Positions 25,545 through 33,860 of a stretch of 64,000 nucleotides of DNA are shown piece by piece. A program made the translations under genes and the position numbers. Each line of letters begins with the position of its first letter. Position 1 is the stretch's first letter. The DNA lies in the NCBI GenBank assembly GCA_041650315.1, contig JBAZLJ010000002.1:310001-374000 (forward strand), read 5' to 3'. The DNA comes from JAGVYF01 sp041650315 (GTDB taxonomy: Archaea; Nanobdellota; Nanobdellia; Woesearchaeales; JAGVYF01). The notes under the pieces are model-generated. The model was not told the DNA's origin. It ran no database searches and saw only the letters and a list, made by a program, of their open reading frames with translations.

Positions 25545-26303
25545 ATGGTATTCGAATCATTAAACCAAGTTCTTAATCCTGTGTTCGAACCATTACTGAA
25601 ACTGCCTATTCTTTGGTCTATCATTATTATTTCTTTAATCGTGTCATTGATTATGACCTTGTTCTACAAATGGTTCACAGACCAAAGCGTGATGAAAGCT
25701 CTGAAAGATGATATGGGCGCTATGCAAAAAGAAATCAAAGAATTGAGCCATGATCCGGCTCGTGCGCTCGACGTACAGAAAAAGATGATGGAAAAGAATA
25801 TGGAATATATGATGCATTCATTCAAGCCCACTCTCATCACATTTATCCCGATTATATTGATATTCGGATGGCTAAGCTCGCATCTTGCATTCATGCCGAT
25901 ATTGCCGGGCGAAGAGTTCAGTATTGATGTTAGTTTTGTTGAAGGCACTAGCGGTAATATTGAACTATCTACGCCTATTGGAGTGACTCTGCTTAGCGGC
26001 AAAGATGTAACCATTGAAAATGGTAAGGCTGTATGGACTTTGAAAGGCGATGCCGGCGAGCACGATCTGACTTTCAAGTTCAAAGATAGAACTTATATCA
26101 AGCCAGTGCTCGTCACTTCAGAACAAAGATATATTGAGCCTGTGAAGGCTATCAATGATGAGTATATTTCACAGATAGCAGTCGGTAATAAAGAGCTTAT
26201 CCCTCTGAATCTTTTCGGGTGGGAATTAGGCTGGCTAGGCACTTATATCATCATATCAATATTCTCTAGCATGCTATTGCGTAAACTATTGAAAGTGCAC
26301 TAG
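25545..26303 (+). CDS. DUF106/EMC3-like membrane insertase with extra outer domain
   Basis: This 252-residue protein has the archaeal DUF106 (YidC/EMC3-superfamily) layout. TM1 (about 22-42) is followed by a cytoplasmic coiled-coil hairpin (about 45-92, DDMGAMQKEIKELSHDPARALDVQKKMMEKN), TM2 (about 96-116) and TM3 (about 229-247). Between TM2 and TM3 lies an insert of about 105 residues that reads as a beta-sandwich domain (IELSTPIGVTLLSG, AVWTLKGDAGEHDLTFKFKD) and would face the outside. Usual family members have only a short loop there. Next to secY, it probably assists membrane protein insertion; the insert's role is unknown. Confidence 0.8.
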   Translation: MVFESLNQVLNPVFEPLLKLPILWSIIIISLIVSLIMTLFYKWFTDQSVMKALKDDMGAMQKEIKELSHDPARALDVQKKMMEKNMEYMMHSFKPTLITFIPIILIFGWLSSHLAFMPILPGEEFSIDVSFVEGTSGNIELSTPIGVTLLSGKDVTIENGKAVWTLKGDAGEHDLTFKFKDRTYIKPVLVTSEQRYIEPVKAINDEYISQIAVGNKELIPLNLFGWELGWLGTYIIISIFSSMLLRKLLKVH

Positions 26304-26335
26304 ACTAATCTATGCAATTCATATCAATTTAAGCG

Positions 26336-26351
26336 ACCGATAGCTTTATAA
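26336..26351 (+). promoter_or_regulatory. eL34 promoter with shared ACCGATAGCTTT motif
   Basis: ACCGATAGCTTTATAAAT lies about 30 bp before ATG 26377. The first 12 bases are identical to those before secY (24096). The A-C-C-G-A part falls where BRE is expected next to the TATA box TTTATAAAT. Confidence 0.6.
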
Positions 26352-26376
26352 ATCATCCATATATCTCATACATAAA

Positions 26377-26652
26377 ATGCCAACAGGAAAATATAAATCA
26401 CACCATTTCAGGAGAGTCTTCAAAAGGACACCTGGAGCAAGGAAAGTATTGCACTATGTAGAAAGAGTTGTAAAGGTTCCAAAATGTGGAGTATGCAAGA
26501 CTACCTTGAAAGGATTACCTAGACTGACTGGCTCTGAATTCAGAAACTTATCAAAATCACAGAAGCGCGTAGAGAGGCCGTTCGGCGGCAATCTTTGCTC
26601 AAAATGCGCTAGATCAAAAATAAAACAATACGCAAGGTCGCTGGCAAAATGA
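26377..26652 (+). CDS. rpl34e: Ribosomal protein eL34
   Basis: 91 residues. TPGARKVLHYVERVVKVPKCGVCKTTLKGLP and NLCSKCARSKI carry the conserved cysteine pairs of eL34. Large-subunit protein of archaea and eukaryotes. Its stop overlaps the eL14 start by 4 bp. The cytidylate kinase gene often found after eL34 is absent. Confidence 0.95.
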   Translation: MPTGKYKSHHFRRVFKRTPGARKVLHYVERVVKVPKCGVCKTTLKGLPRLTGSEFRNLSKSQKRVERPFGGNLCSKCARSKIKQYARSLAK

Positions 26653-26987
26653 TTGAAATCGGAAGATTATGCATAAAAACCGCTGGAAGAGACGCAAAAC
26701 TATACTGCGTGATAATCGATGTTCTCGATGATAATTATGTAATGATTGAAGGACAGACCAGAAGGAAGAAATGCAATATCATGCATCTCGAACCATTGAC
26801 TAAAGTGTTGAAAGTAAAGAAAAACGCTTCACACGAAGAAGTGGCAAAAGCTTTGAAGGAAATAGGCGTTGAAGTAGTTGCTAAGAAATCAAAGCAGAAA
26901 ATTGAAAAACCTCTCCAAACAAGGAAAGGTTCAGAAGCTAAAGCTGTCGAAACGAAAAAACCTTCTGCTAAAAAAGCGAAGAAATAG
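26649..26987 (+). CDS. rpl14e: Ribosomal protein eL14
   Basis: 112 residues. IEIGRLCIKTAGRDAKLYCVIIDVLDDNYVMIEG is the KOW-type core of eL14 and occupies the first 60 residues or so; a Lys-rich tail follows. In many archaea truB/cbf5 comes next; here the operon ends and MBF1 follows with its own promoter. Confidence 0.93.
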   Translation: MIEIGRLCIKTAGRDAKLYCVIIDVLDDNYVMIEGQTRRKKCNIMHLEPLTKVLKVKKNASHEEVAKALKEIGVEVVAKKSKQKIEKPLQTRKGSEAKAVETKKPSAKKAKK

Positions 26988-27045
26988 ATTTCTATCTAGC
27001 TCTTTATCTGATATTCTATTAGGACATATCTTCTATCACAATTAA

Positions 27046-27056
27046 TTTTATAAATA
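27046..27056 (+). promoter_or_regulatory. TATA box of the MBF1 gene
   Basis: AATTTTATAAATAAC is centred about 28 bp before ATG 27079, consistent with a leaderless transcript. Confidence 0.55.
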
Positions 27057-27078
27057 ACTTATTCTAAATAGGACTACT

Positions 27079-27576
27079 ATGCAATGCGATATGTGCGGTA
27101 AAGAATGCGGAACGATTAAAGCAGTGATTGAAGGCTCTCAACTCAATGTGTGCCCTGATTGCGCTAAATTCGGCAAGATTGTGCCTCAAGATAGAAGGCC
27201 TGCGTTCAATAATAATTATAATACTACTCATAACTCCCCTGTGCATAAATCCCAGGTTAATGCTCCTGCAAGCCCAGTGACTTATCTAGCAGTTATTGAT
27301 GATTTCGCTGATAAGATTAGGCAGAAGCGCGATTCACTCTGCATAACTCAAGATGATCTGGCTAAGATGATGAGCGAAAGAGCTTCTCTTTTCCAGAAGA
27401 TAGAATCAGGTCATTTCAAACCAAGCATTGAGCTCGCGCGAAAACTTGAAAATTTCCTTAAGATCAAACTTGTAGAAACACGCGAAGAAGAAGCAGTGGC
27501 TGCCTCTAAAAAAGACCCAAATATCTTGACCATCGGCGATCTGATACAGATGAAGATGGCGCAATCGAAGAAATAA
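27079..27576 (+). CDS. MBF1-type transcription factor
   Basis: This 165-residue protein has an N-terminal zinc ribbon (MQCDMCGKECG ... VCPDCAKFG), a flexible Asn/Pro linker and a cro-type helix-turn-helix (residues about 85-135: RQKRDSLCITQDDLAKMMSERASLFQKIESG). This is the domain order of archaeal multiprotein bridging factor 1. MBF1 links to translation as well as transcription in archaea and eukaryotes and acts at the small subunit, which suits its place beside ribosomal genes. The length is normal. Confidence 0.93.
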   Translation: MQCDMCGKECGTIKAVIEGSQLNVCPDCAKFGKIVPQDRRPAFNNNYNTTHNSPVHKSQVNAPASPVTYLAVIDDFADKIRQKRDSLCITQDDLAKMMSERASLFQKIESGHFKPSIELARKLENFLKIKLVETREEEAVAASKKDPNILTIGDLIQMKMAQSKK

Positions 27577-27595
27577 GAAGATTACATTCTTGAAT

Positions 27596-28957
27596 TTATT
27601 CTTGCTCATCGCCTATGAATTTCCAAAGCTCAGCATCCTTGCTTGAGTAGATTTCTTCAAAATTATCCTTGTTGTTCAAGAAGAATAAAAGTCCTTTCTC
27701 GCGGTCCGGCCAGAACTCTTTTTTCATGGCTTCATCGAACCAAATATATCTTACATGATTCTCTTTCAGGAAATCTATGACTTTCTCAAAATTCTTAGAT
27801 TGGAATATATTCAAAGTCATTTCTTCGTTTTTGTTGTCGTAATCATACAATGCAGGCATCCCAGAGATTCCCTCTATCCATTCGCTTCTATCATAATAAG
27901 AGAATACATATTCAGGATTATCGGTGTAAGTATCTAGGCCGGCTAATGATTCATAGATACCTGAATTAGGCTCAGCATAAGCTACCTGTTTTATGGAACC
28001 AATCCCTGAAATTACTAAACCTGACATTAAAGTCAATAATATCAAATCACGGATAAGCGGAGAGCTCCATTCTCTCTGGAGCAGATAGATGAATCCGTAC
28101 ACTGCAAACATGCATACTGGAAGCAATAAAAAAACGTCAATTGAAAGGTTATAGCCTACTGCCAATCCAAATAATCCTACCATGAACATATAAATATAGG
28201 CAAGGTTCGCTTTATAGTCCCAACTTAATTCGAAACCTATCAGGAACAAGATTAAAGTGTAAATATTGAACCCTAGCAGTCCGCCTAGATCGCCGATTAG
28301 GTCAGTCACCAAATTTATTACGCCGTGATCAGTCGGAATTGTCTCCATAGCAATTATCGCTAAGAAAAATATTGAGATCATGCTGTATATCAAATCCTTA
28401 TTATGGTTCCTCGCATAATACACCAATAAAAATGCTAAAAGGACTATAGCTGAATAGAATGATGATAAAGAGACTATCGCGAATATGACATTCGCTTTTG
28501 TGAATTCGTTGCGCGACAGGGCTAAAATGCCTTGCAACATCAATGCTAGTGAAAAGAAATATACGTTCAATGATGCGCTGAATAGTATGAATACCGGAGA
28601 TAAGATAAAGAATGCTGACACCATGAAAATCTCCTTGTTGTCGAAATTCAGTTCTTTCAAAAAGAGCTGAAACTGCTGCAATAACAGCAAGCTTACGATT
28701 ATTGGCAACAAAATCCAAACGAGTTTCAACCCTATAAAAAATCCTATGAATGCTATCAGTAAATGGAATGGACTGAAGACGAACACTCTATCTTCAATGA
28801 CCTGCTTCGCTATCTTGATATGATAATAGGATTCTTCTCCGATAGGGACTGAATCCTCATGCACAAATCTGATTATTTGAACTGAAAACATGACTACTAT
28901 CGCTATTGCGAATGCTGCATACGTCCATCTATTCTCCGAATTCAGCTTATCAAGCAA
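27596..28957 (-). CDS. GT-C-fold-like polytopic membrane protein
   Basis: 453 residues with about ten to eleven hydrophobic helices in the first 340 residues. A loop after TM1 has EESYYHIKIAKQVIED (acidic residues where GT-C glycosyltransferases place the catalytic Asp/Glu). A soluble C-terminal domain with YDRSEWIEGISGMPALYDY and HVRYIWFDEAM is of the kind found in archaeal oligosaccharyl-transferase-like proteins. Substrate unknown; lipid-linked sugar transfer for surface glycans is likely from fold only. It overlaps the next upstream membrane protein gene by 8 bp, so the two are one operon. Confidence 0.55.
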   Translation of the reverse strand: MLDKLNSENRWTYAAFAIAIVVMFSVQIIRFVHEDSVPIGEESYYHIKIAKQVIEDRVFVFSPFHLLIAFIGFFIGLKLVWILLPIIVSLLLLQQFQLFLKELNFDNKEIFMVSAFFILSPVFILFSASLNVYFFSLALMLQGILALSRNEFTKANVIFAIVSLSSFYSAIVLLAFLLVYYARNHNKDLIYSMISIFFLAIIAMETIPTDHGVINLVTDLIGDLGGLLGFNIYTLILFLIGFELSWDYKANLAYIYMFMVGLFGLAVGYNLSIDVFLLLPVCMFAVYGFIYLLQREWSSPLIRDLILLTLMSGLVISGIGSIKQVAYAEPNSGIYESLAGLDTYTDNPEYVFSYYDRSEWIEGISGMPALYDYDNKNEEMTLNIFQSKNFEKVIDFLKENHVRYIWFDEAMKKEFWPDREKGLLFFLNNKDNFEEIYSSKDAELWKFIGDEQE

Positions 28958-30437
28958 TCTCTTCCACCTTGCATAATGATTCGTATACTACTATCTGCTC
29001 GTTAGAATATTTCTTCCTGAAGCAGTTGTTATTGCTCTCAAGGAATTTATATTTCTCTTTAGGCAGCAACAAATAATCCACATTGTACTTATTAAGTATC
29101 TTCACTGAGTCAACCACTGATTTAGCCTCAAGGAAATTATCTACATCATCCAGTATAATATCTGGTGATTCTATAAGTATGAAATTGTCGTCAAGCACAT
29201 TCCTATGGCCAGCTATCCCCGTGATCAAATGGCCGTATTCTAACTTGCTCAAGACTATGCTATTCGCGGGAGCATTCACCTTGAGCCAATCAAGCGCGCC
29301 GAGCATATTATCATCCGGAACATTATTGACCTCGTTCTCGCTGGATGCTATAGTATTATTCACCGAAGTGAAAATGAAAACTATCAATATCAATGAGAAT
29401 ATCAAAGTGTGGGATTTTGCGAGCTTTGTCTCCTTTAGGTACATGTTGAAAGATCTCAAACCTTCCCCGCTCAAGATTATCAGAGTTATGCCTATCAACG
29501 ATAAACCTACCTCTGGCCTGATGAATTTCAGCCAGAGCAAAAGAAATAATGATGCACTGAACCCTATAAACAAATAAAGTTTAGGATTATTTATCTTGAA
29601 AGTGTACATATATATCGTGTATATGCCAAATATCAAAGGAATTATCCCTACGGCTACGACGTAGGATAATACATCTACGCCTATGAAATATTCGTTCAAG
29701 ATTTTCTCAGGAATGTTCTGCCAGATGATATCCGCACCATTGTAGATCAGTGCTTCCTTGAATTGCACAAAATATGCCAATGTCATGAATAATATCGCAA
29801 ATAGTGATGCTTCAACTTCCATCTTGTTGATATTCACATTATCCAGATTCATGAAAACAAAATAGAATATGAAACTCATAAGAATGGTTAACGATACTGG
29901 GGCTATGAATGGAAGGACCAGAATGGTTGTGATGAAATAGTTCAGATTCTTTTCCTCATGCAGGTTCATAAAGAAATATAATGAAAGGAAAATTATAGGG
30001 AATGCCAATGATTCCGACGGAGCCGATAGCAGAGTCGCTGAAGCAAGAATGGGTATAAATCCGACAAAAAATGAAGAGTATAGCGAAGCGAAATTGCTTT
30101 TTGTGATATCTTTTACTATGAAGAAGATTATAAACACCAATAATGAGATTAACAGATTTGGAACCACCCTCATCGATATGTCTATCCCAACTATTGCGCT
30201 GAATAAAGCCATGAGGTAGTAATATACCGGACTTACAATCATATCCCTGCCAGAATAGCTTAACTCATCATAGATCATCGGAAGGCCTGTGTCTAAGATA
30301 TGCTGTATTTGACGTTCCTCAAAATATCCTCTTGGACTGAATTCCTCAGTTTGGAACGCAAAATATAATCTTGTGCCGAATACTGCGCAGAATATGATGA
30401 ATAGCAATAGATATTCTTTTTTTATGCTGTTTAACAT
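28950..30437 (-). CDS. GT-C-fold-like polytopic membrane protein
   Basis: 495 residues from ATG 30437, chosen because TTATAAATATAC lies about 24 bp upstream on this strand (an in-frame start at 30482 would extend through it). There are about eleven membrane helices. The first outer loop has FSPRGYFEERQIQHILDTGLPMIYDELSYSGRDMIVSPVYYYLMA, again with acidic residues near the membrane as in GT-C enzymes. The C-terminal part ALDWLKVNAPANSIVLSKLEYGHLI ... VDYLLLPKEKY resembles the soluble domain of archaeal dolichyl-sugar transferases. It is probably a partner of the 27596-28957 protein in surface glycosylation. Confidence 0.55.
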   Translation of the reverse strand: MLNSIKKEYLLLFIIFCAVFGTRLYFAFQTEEFSPRGYFEERQIQHILDTGLPMIYDELSYSGRDMIVSPVYYYLMALFSAIVGIDISMRVVPNLLISLLVFIIFFIVKDITKSNFASLYSSFFVGFIPILASATLLSAPSESLAFPIIFLSLYFFMNLHEEKNLNYFITTILVLPFIAPVSLTILMSFIFYFVFMNLDNVNINKMEVEASLFAILFMTLAYFVQFKEALIYNGADIIWQNIPEKILNEYFIGVDVLSYVVAVGIIPLIFGIYTIYMYTFKINNPKLYLFIGFSASLFLLLWLKFIRPEVGLSLIGITLIILSGEGLRSFNMYLKETKLAKSHTLIFSLILIVFIFTSVNNTIASSENEVNNVPDDNMLGALDWLKVNAPANSIVLSKLEYGHLITGIAGHRNVLDDNFILIESPDIILDDVDNFLEAKSVVDSVKILNKYNVDYLLLPKEKYKFLESNNNCFRKKYSNEQIVVYESLCKVEEIA

Positions 30438-30480
30438 GTAATATATTGATATTGATAGTATATTTATAATTAACGAAATC

Positions 30481-30491
30481 ATTATATAAAG
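30481..30491 (+). promoter_or_regulatory. TATA box of radB, divergent promoter region
   Basis: ATTATATAAAG lies 25-30 bp before ATG 30511. The opposite strand carries the promoter of the membrane protein operon within the same 70 bp, so the region is a compact bidirectional promoter. Confidence 0.6.
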
Positions 30492-30510
30492 CGCGGGATC
30501 TTTTTTGGGT

Positions 30511-31185
30511 ATGGATAAATCGGGTTCTGGAACAGAAGTGATGGATTCGCTGCTTAAAGGCGGTTATGAAAAAGATATAATTACTACTATATACGGACCT
30601 TCAAGCACTGGCAAGACTTGCCTTTCTATGCTCGCCGCAATCAATACGCTCAAACAAGATAAAAAAGTAGTGTATATCGATACAGAAGGCGGATTCTCAA
30701 TTGAACGTGCTTTACAAATATATCCGGAATTCTTGACCAAATCTGACAACTTCATAATGTTCAAACCTACTTCATTCTTGCAGCAGAAACAAGTTATTGA
30801 GAAACTAAAGAACATAATCGCGCAGAATGTCGGTCTTATTGTCGTTGATTCAATCGCAATGTATTATCGTCTGGAAGTAGCGAACGCGCCGGATTACGCC
30901 AATGTCAATAAAGATCTTAATGCACAGTTGATGAATTTGCTGGAAATAACACGCGACCATTGCATCCCTGTGATAATCACAAACCAAGTCTATTCTAACA
31001 TGGACATCAAGAATGAAGTGCACATGGTAGGTGGAGATTTGATAAGATATACCTGCAAGTGCATAATCGAGCTGAAAAAGGCAGGCATAATACGGAAAGC
31101 TATTGTGAAAAAGCATCGCGCTATTGCTGAGAATGCCGAGGCTGAGTTCAAACTTGAAGAGAAAGGCGTGTTCTGGAATATATGA
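30511..31185 (+). CDS. radB: DNA repair and recombination protein RadB
   Basis: 224-residue RecA-superfamily ATPase without the N-terminal helix-hairpin-helix domain of RadA, which is what defines RadB. Walker A is GPSSTGKT (29-36); Walker B is LIVVDSIAMYYRLE (near 111-117). ITNQVYSN and the following loop match the L2 region. RadB helps RadA in recombination. ATG 30511 is preferred over a TTG at 30505 because of the TATA spacing. Confidence 0.92.
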   Translation: MDKSGSGTEVMDSLLKGGYEKDIITTIYGPSSTGKTCLSMLAAINTLKQDKKVVYIDTEGGFSIERALQIYPEFLTKSDNFIMFKPTSFLQQKQVIEKLKNIIAQNVGLIVVDSIAMYYRLEVANAPDYANVNKDLNAQLMNLLEITRDHCIPVIITNQVYSNMDIKNEVHMVGGDLIRYTCKCIIELKKAGIIRKAIVKKHRAIAENAEAEFKLEEKGVFWNI

Positions 31186-31221
31186 CTTAAGGGATATACT
31201 CGCTATAGTTCCAAAGCGTAA

Positions 31222-31293
31222 GATTTATAAACCCCCTTCTTATTTCCACTATAAACGCCCGAGTTAACGCGCATCAGGGCAGTTCAGTACTGA
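31222..31293 (+). promoter_or_regulatory. Promoter and folded leader of the S13 operon
   Basis: GATTTATAAACC (31222-31233) is a TATA box that would start transcription near 31256, leaving a leader of about 90 nt before uS13. The leader opens with GCCC (31257-31260), which can pair with GGGC (31277-31280), and contains a perfect 10-bp palindrome TCAGTACTGA (31284-31293). Confidence 0.4.
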
Positions 31294-31347
31294 TTGCGGA
31301 TTCTTGGGTTAAATATCGACAATATAACATTCACACGTGATACCAAA

Positions 31348-31830
31348 ATGGAACAAAAATCAGCGAATTTCAAGCACATCGTGCGTATAGCAAACACCGA
31401 TATAGACGGCAATAAAAAGATTGCAGGAGCTCTATTGAGAATCAAAGGCGTAGGCTATATGTTCGCAAACGCATTGTTTGCAATATCAGGCATCGATAAA
31501 AGCAAACTTATCGGCGACATATCAGATTCTGAAATGGAAAAAATCAATGATATATTGAAAAATCCATTGAAATATGATCTTCCATTATGGATGCTAAACA
31601 GAAGAAGAGATCCTGAAGATGCATCAGTTCAACACTTACTATCAACAGATATCAAATATATCCAAGAAAATGATATCAAAATGATGAAGAAAATGAGAAC
31701 CTTCAAAGGTGTCAGGCACATGGCAGGATTGCCAGTACGTGGCCAAAGGACAAGGGCTCACTTCAGAAAAGTCGGACGTAAAGCGCTCGGCGTTAAGAAA
31801 ACATCACCTGCTAAGAAGGCAGGTAAGTAG
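31348..31830 (+). CDS. rps13: Ribosomal protein uS13
   Basis: 160 residues from MEQKSANFKHIVRIANTDIDGNKK. An in-frame TTG at 31294 would add 18 non-conserved residues inside the leader and is rejected. The helix-two-turn-helix region (ALLRIKGVGYMFANALF) and the basic end (RHMAGLPVRGQRTRAHFRKVGRKALGVKK) are typical. It contacts both subunits in the head. First gene of the S13-S4-S11-Rpo3 operon. Confidence 0.96.
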   Translation: MEQKSANFKHIVRIANTDIDGNKKIAGALLRIKGVGYMFANALFAISGIDKSKLIGDISDSEMEKINDILKNPLKYDLPLWMLNRRRDPEDASVQHLLSTDIKYIQENDIKMMKKMRTFKGVRHMAGLPVRGQRTRAHFRKVGRKALGVKKTSPAKKAGK

Positions 31831-31840
31831 AGGCTAGAAA

Positions 31841-32434
31841 ATGGGAGATCCAAAAAAATCAAGAAAAAAGTATCAAACACCTAGCCATCCATGGATTAAA
31901 GCAAGGATTGACGAAGAAGCTGAAATTGTAAAAGAGTACGGCTTCAAGACAAAACAAGAGATCTGGAAAGTTGATTCCAAATTAAGGAATTTCGCAAGGA
32001 TCGCTAAAAAACTTATTCCAAGGAAAGACAAACAAGCAGTTATAGAAACCAAACAATTGTTGGATAAATTGACTGCAATGGGCTTGTTAGAAGCTGATTC
32101 TCAATTGGATAAAGTCCTTAACATCAATCTCAAAGTATTGCTTGATAGAAGATTGCAATCAATGGTCTGCAAAAAAGGATTCGCAAAGACCATGAAACAA
32201 GCAAGACAATTCATAACACACAGACATGTCGCTGTAAACGGCAAAGTAATCACATCACCATCATATCTAGTATCTAAAAAAGAAGAAGCAGTTGTGCAAT
32301 TCCTGCACACATCAGCATTGGCTAATCCAGAGCATCCTGAAAGGGCATTAGCTTTGAAACCAGCTGAAGCAAAAGAGCTTAAAGCAATAAAAGAACACCC
32401 TAAAAAAGTTGAAGAGAAGGTAACTAAAGAATGA
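31841..32434 (+). CDS. rps4: Ribosomal protein uS4
   Basis: 197 residues. MGDPKKSRKKYQTPSHPW is the archaeal start, and the S4 RNA-binding domain (LDRRLQSMVCKKGFAKTMKQARQFITHRHVAVNGKVI) lies at about 104-140. The tail is Lys/Glu-rich. It nucleates small-subunit assembly. The stop overlaps the uS11 start by 4 bp. Confidence 0.97.
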   Translation: MGDPKKSRKKYQTPSHPWIKARIDEEAEIVKEYGFKTKQEIWKVDSKLRNFARIAKKLIPRKDKQAVIETKQLLDKLTAMGLLEADSQLDKVLNINLKVLLDRRLQSMVCKKGFAKTMKQARQFITHRHVAVNGKVITSPSYLVSKKEEAVVQFLHTSALANPEHPERALALKPAEAKELKAIKEHPKKVEEKVTKE

Positions 32435-32862
32435 GGGACAGAAACGAAAGAAGAGAACAGGTACAATTCAGAAGCGACGATAATTGGGGAATCGTGCATA
32501 TCTATTCTTCATACAATGATACTATAATCCATATCACAGATATCACTGGATCAGAAAGCATCGCAAGGTCATCCGGCGGGCAAGTTGTAAAGGCTCACCG
32601 TTTGGAATCTTCGCCTACCGCTGCTATGATGGCTGCAAAAAAAGCAGCAGAGATAGCTAAGGAAAAAGGCATAAATGCGTTGCATGTCAAAATCAAAGCA
32701 CCTGGCGGACATAACGGACCGAATAATCCTGGCCCTGGCGCTCAGGCAGCAGTACGTGCTCTATCAAGGATGGGCTTGAAAATAGGAATAATCGAAGATG
32801 TCACACCTATACCTCACGATGGATGCAGAAAAAAAGGCGGAAAGAGGGGCAGAAGGGTATGA
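32431..32862 (+). CDS. rps11: Ribosomal protein uS11
   Basis: 143 residues. WGIVHIYSSYNDTIIHITDITGSESIARSSGG and the C-terminal EDVTPIPHDGCRKKGGKRGRRV are invariant features. It forms the platform near the mRNA exit. The stop overlaps the rpo3 start by 4 bp. Confidence 0.97.
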   Translation: MRDRNERREQVQFRSDDNWGIVHIYSSYNDTIIHITDITGSESIARSSGGQVVKAHRLESSPTAAMMAAKKAAEIAKEKGINALHVKIKAPGGHNGPNNPGPGAQAAVRALSRMGLKIGIIEDVTPIPHDGCRKKGGKRGRRV

Positions 32863-33650
32863 AAGTCGATATACTCAGCAAGGATAAAGAAAAATTCACA
32901 TTTATGTTATCAGGTGTCAAACCTGCTTTCGCTAATGGTCTCAGGAGAGCTATGGTGGACGAAGTTCCAGCAATGGCTATCGAAGATGTTGAGATCAAAA
33001 AAAATAGTTCAGCATTATATGACGAAATATTGGCTCACAGATTGGGTCTTGTCGTATTAGAAACTGACTTGAAATCATATGAATTGCCAAGTAAGTGCAA
33101 ATGCAAGGGCGAAGGATGCGCAAGATGCCAACTGCAATTGACATTGAAAGTAAAAGGTCCAGGCGTAGTATACGCAGAAGACATGAAATCTAAAGATCCT
33201 AAAGTCGTACCAGCGCAACCAAAAGCGATAATCACAAAATTGTTGAAAGGACAAGAAGTAGAACTTATCGCAACAGCTGTATTGGGTAAAGGCAAAGTGC
33301 ATACAAAATGGTCACCTTGCTCTGCAACATATAAAAACGAACCGGTTATAGAAATTTCCGGAAAGATTGACAATGCAGAAGAAGTCGCTGAAAAGTGTCC
33401 TCTTAAATTGTTCGAAGCTAAAGGCGGAAATCTGAAATTGGTAAAAGATTATCAACACAAATGTCATCTTTGCGAAGCGTGCCAAGAAGCAAGCAAAGGC
33501 AAAGTGAAAGTCACATTCAAAGAAGATTCATTCATATATACTGTCGAGCCTTGGGGTCAACTGAAACCAGTTGAGATCGTAAAGGCAGCAGCAGATGTGC
33601 TCAGTGAGAAATGCGATGAATTCATTGAGCTGGTAAAAGCAGCGAAGTAA
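32859..33650 (+). CDS. rpo3: RNA polymerase subunit Rpo3 (D), with Fe-S-type domain
   Basis: 263 residues from ATG 32859, which overlaps the uS11 stop as ATGA; an earlier in-frame start lies inside uS11. N-terminal PAFANGLRRAMVDEVPAMAIEDVEI is the dimerisation motif shared with bacterial alpha. An inserted ferredoxin-like domain carries CKCKGEGCARC and CHLCEACQ, so it could bind one or two Fe-S clusters as in other archaea that keep these cysteines. Rpo3 pairs with Rpo11 to start polymerase assembly. Confidence 0.96.
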   Translation: MKVDILSKDKEKFTFMLSGVKPAFANGLRRAMVDEVPAMAIEDVEIKKNSSALYDEILAHRLGLVVLETDLKSYELPSKCKCKGEGCARCQLQLTLKVKGPGVVYAEDMKSKDPKVVPAQPKAIITKLLKGQEVELIATAVLGKGKVHTKWSPCSATYKNEPVIEISGKIDNAEEVAEKCPLKLFEAKGGNLKLVKDYQHKCHLCEACQEASKGKVKVTFKEDSFIYTVEPWGQLKPVEIVKAAADVLSEKCDEFIELVKAAK

Positions 33651-33677
33651 ACCGTGGCTTTAACGGTTACACTCATT

Positions 33678-33826
33678 GCGAGGGTGCCGGAGTGGCCAAA
33701 TGAATCTCTGGATTCAATAACCAGAATCTACGATTCAGGTTAAACGGGCTAGGTTGAGGCTGTGCTAACGCACATCAAACGCCTAGTGGCTTAGTGCCTG
33801 CGCGAGTTCGAACCTCGTCCCTCGCA
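33678..33826 (+). tRNA. tRNA-Leu(GAG) with inserts in D-loop and anticodon loop
   Basis: The acceptor GCGAGGG (33678-33684) pairs with CCCTCGC (33819-33825), discriminator A 33826, and no CCA is encoded. The anticodon stem is CTAGG/CCTAG, anticodon GAG at 33756-33758. A 21-nt intron (33760-33780) sits at the canonical 37/38 site and holds GTGC/GCAC. A long variable arm GGC/GCC and the T-arm GCGAG-TTCGAAC-CTCGT follow. The D-loop carries about 44 extra bases (33701-33744; boundaries ambiguous because AAA occurs at both ends), with TGAATC/GATTCA and CTGG/CCAG pairing. Without both inserts the tRNA is 84 nt. It lies between rpo3 and eL18 in the operon. Confidence 0.88.
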
Positions 33827-33860
33827 TCACAATCAAAATATCACAGACAAAACAACGAAA

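Noticed and set aside
31194..31215. ACTCGCTATAG near the S13 promoter as a further copy of the CTCGCTAYGCTCG element
   Set aside because: Only the first 8 bases match and no flanking paired arms could be found.
31294..31347. uS13 start at the TTG at 31294
   Set aside because: It would put non-conserved residues in front of the family start and read through the folded leader.
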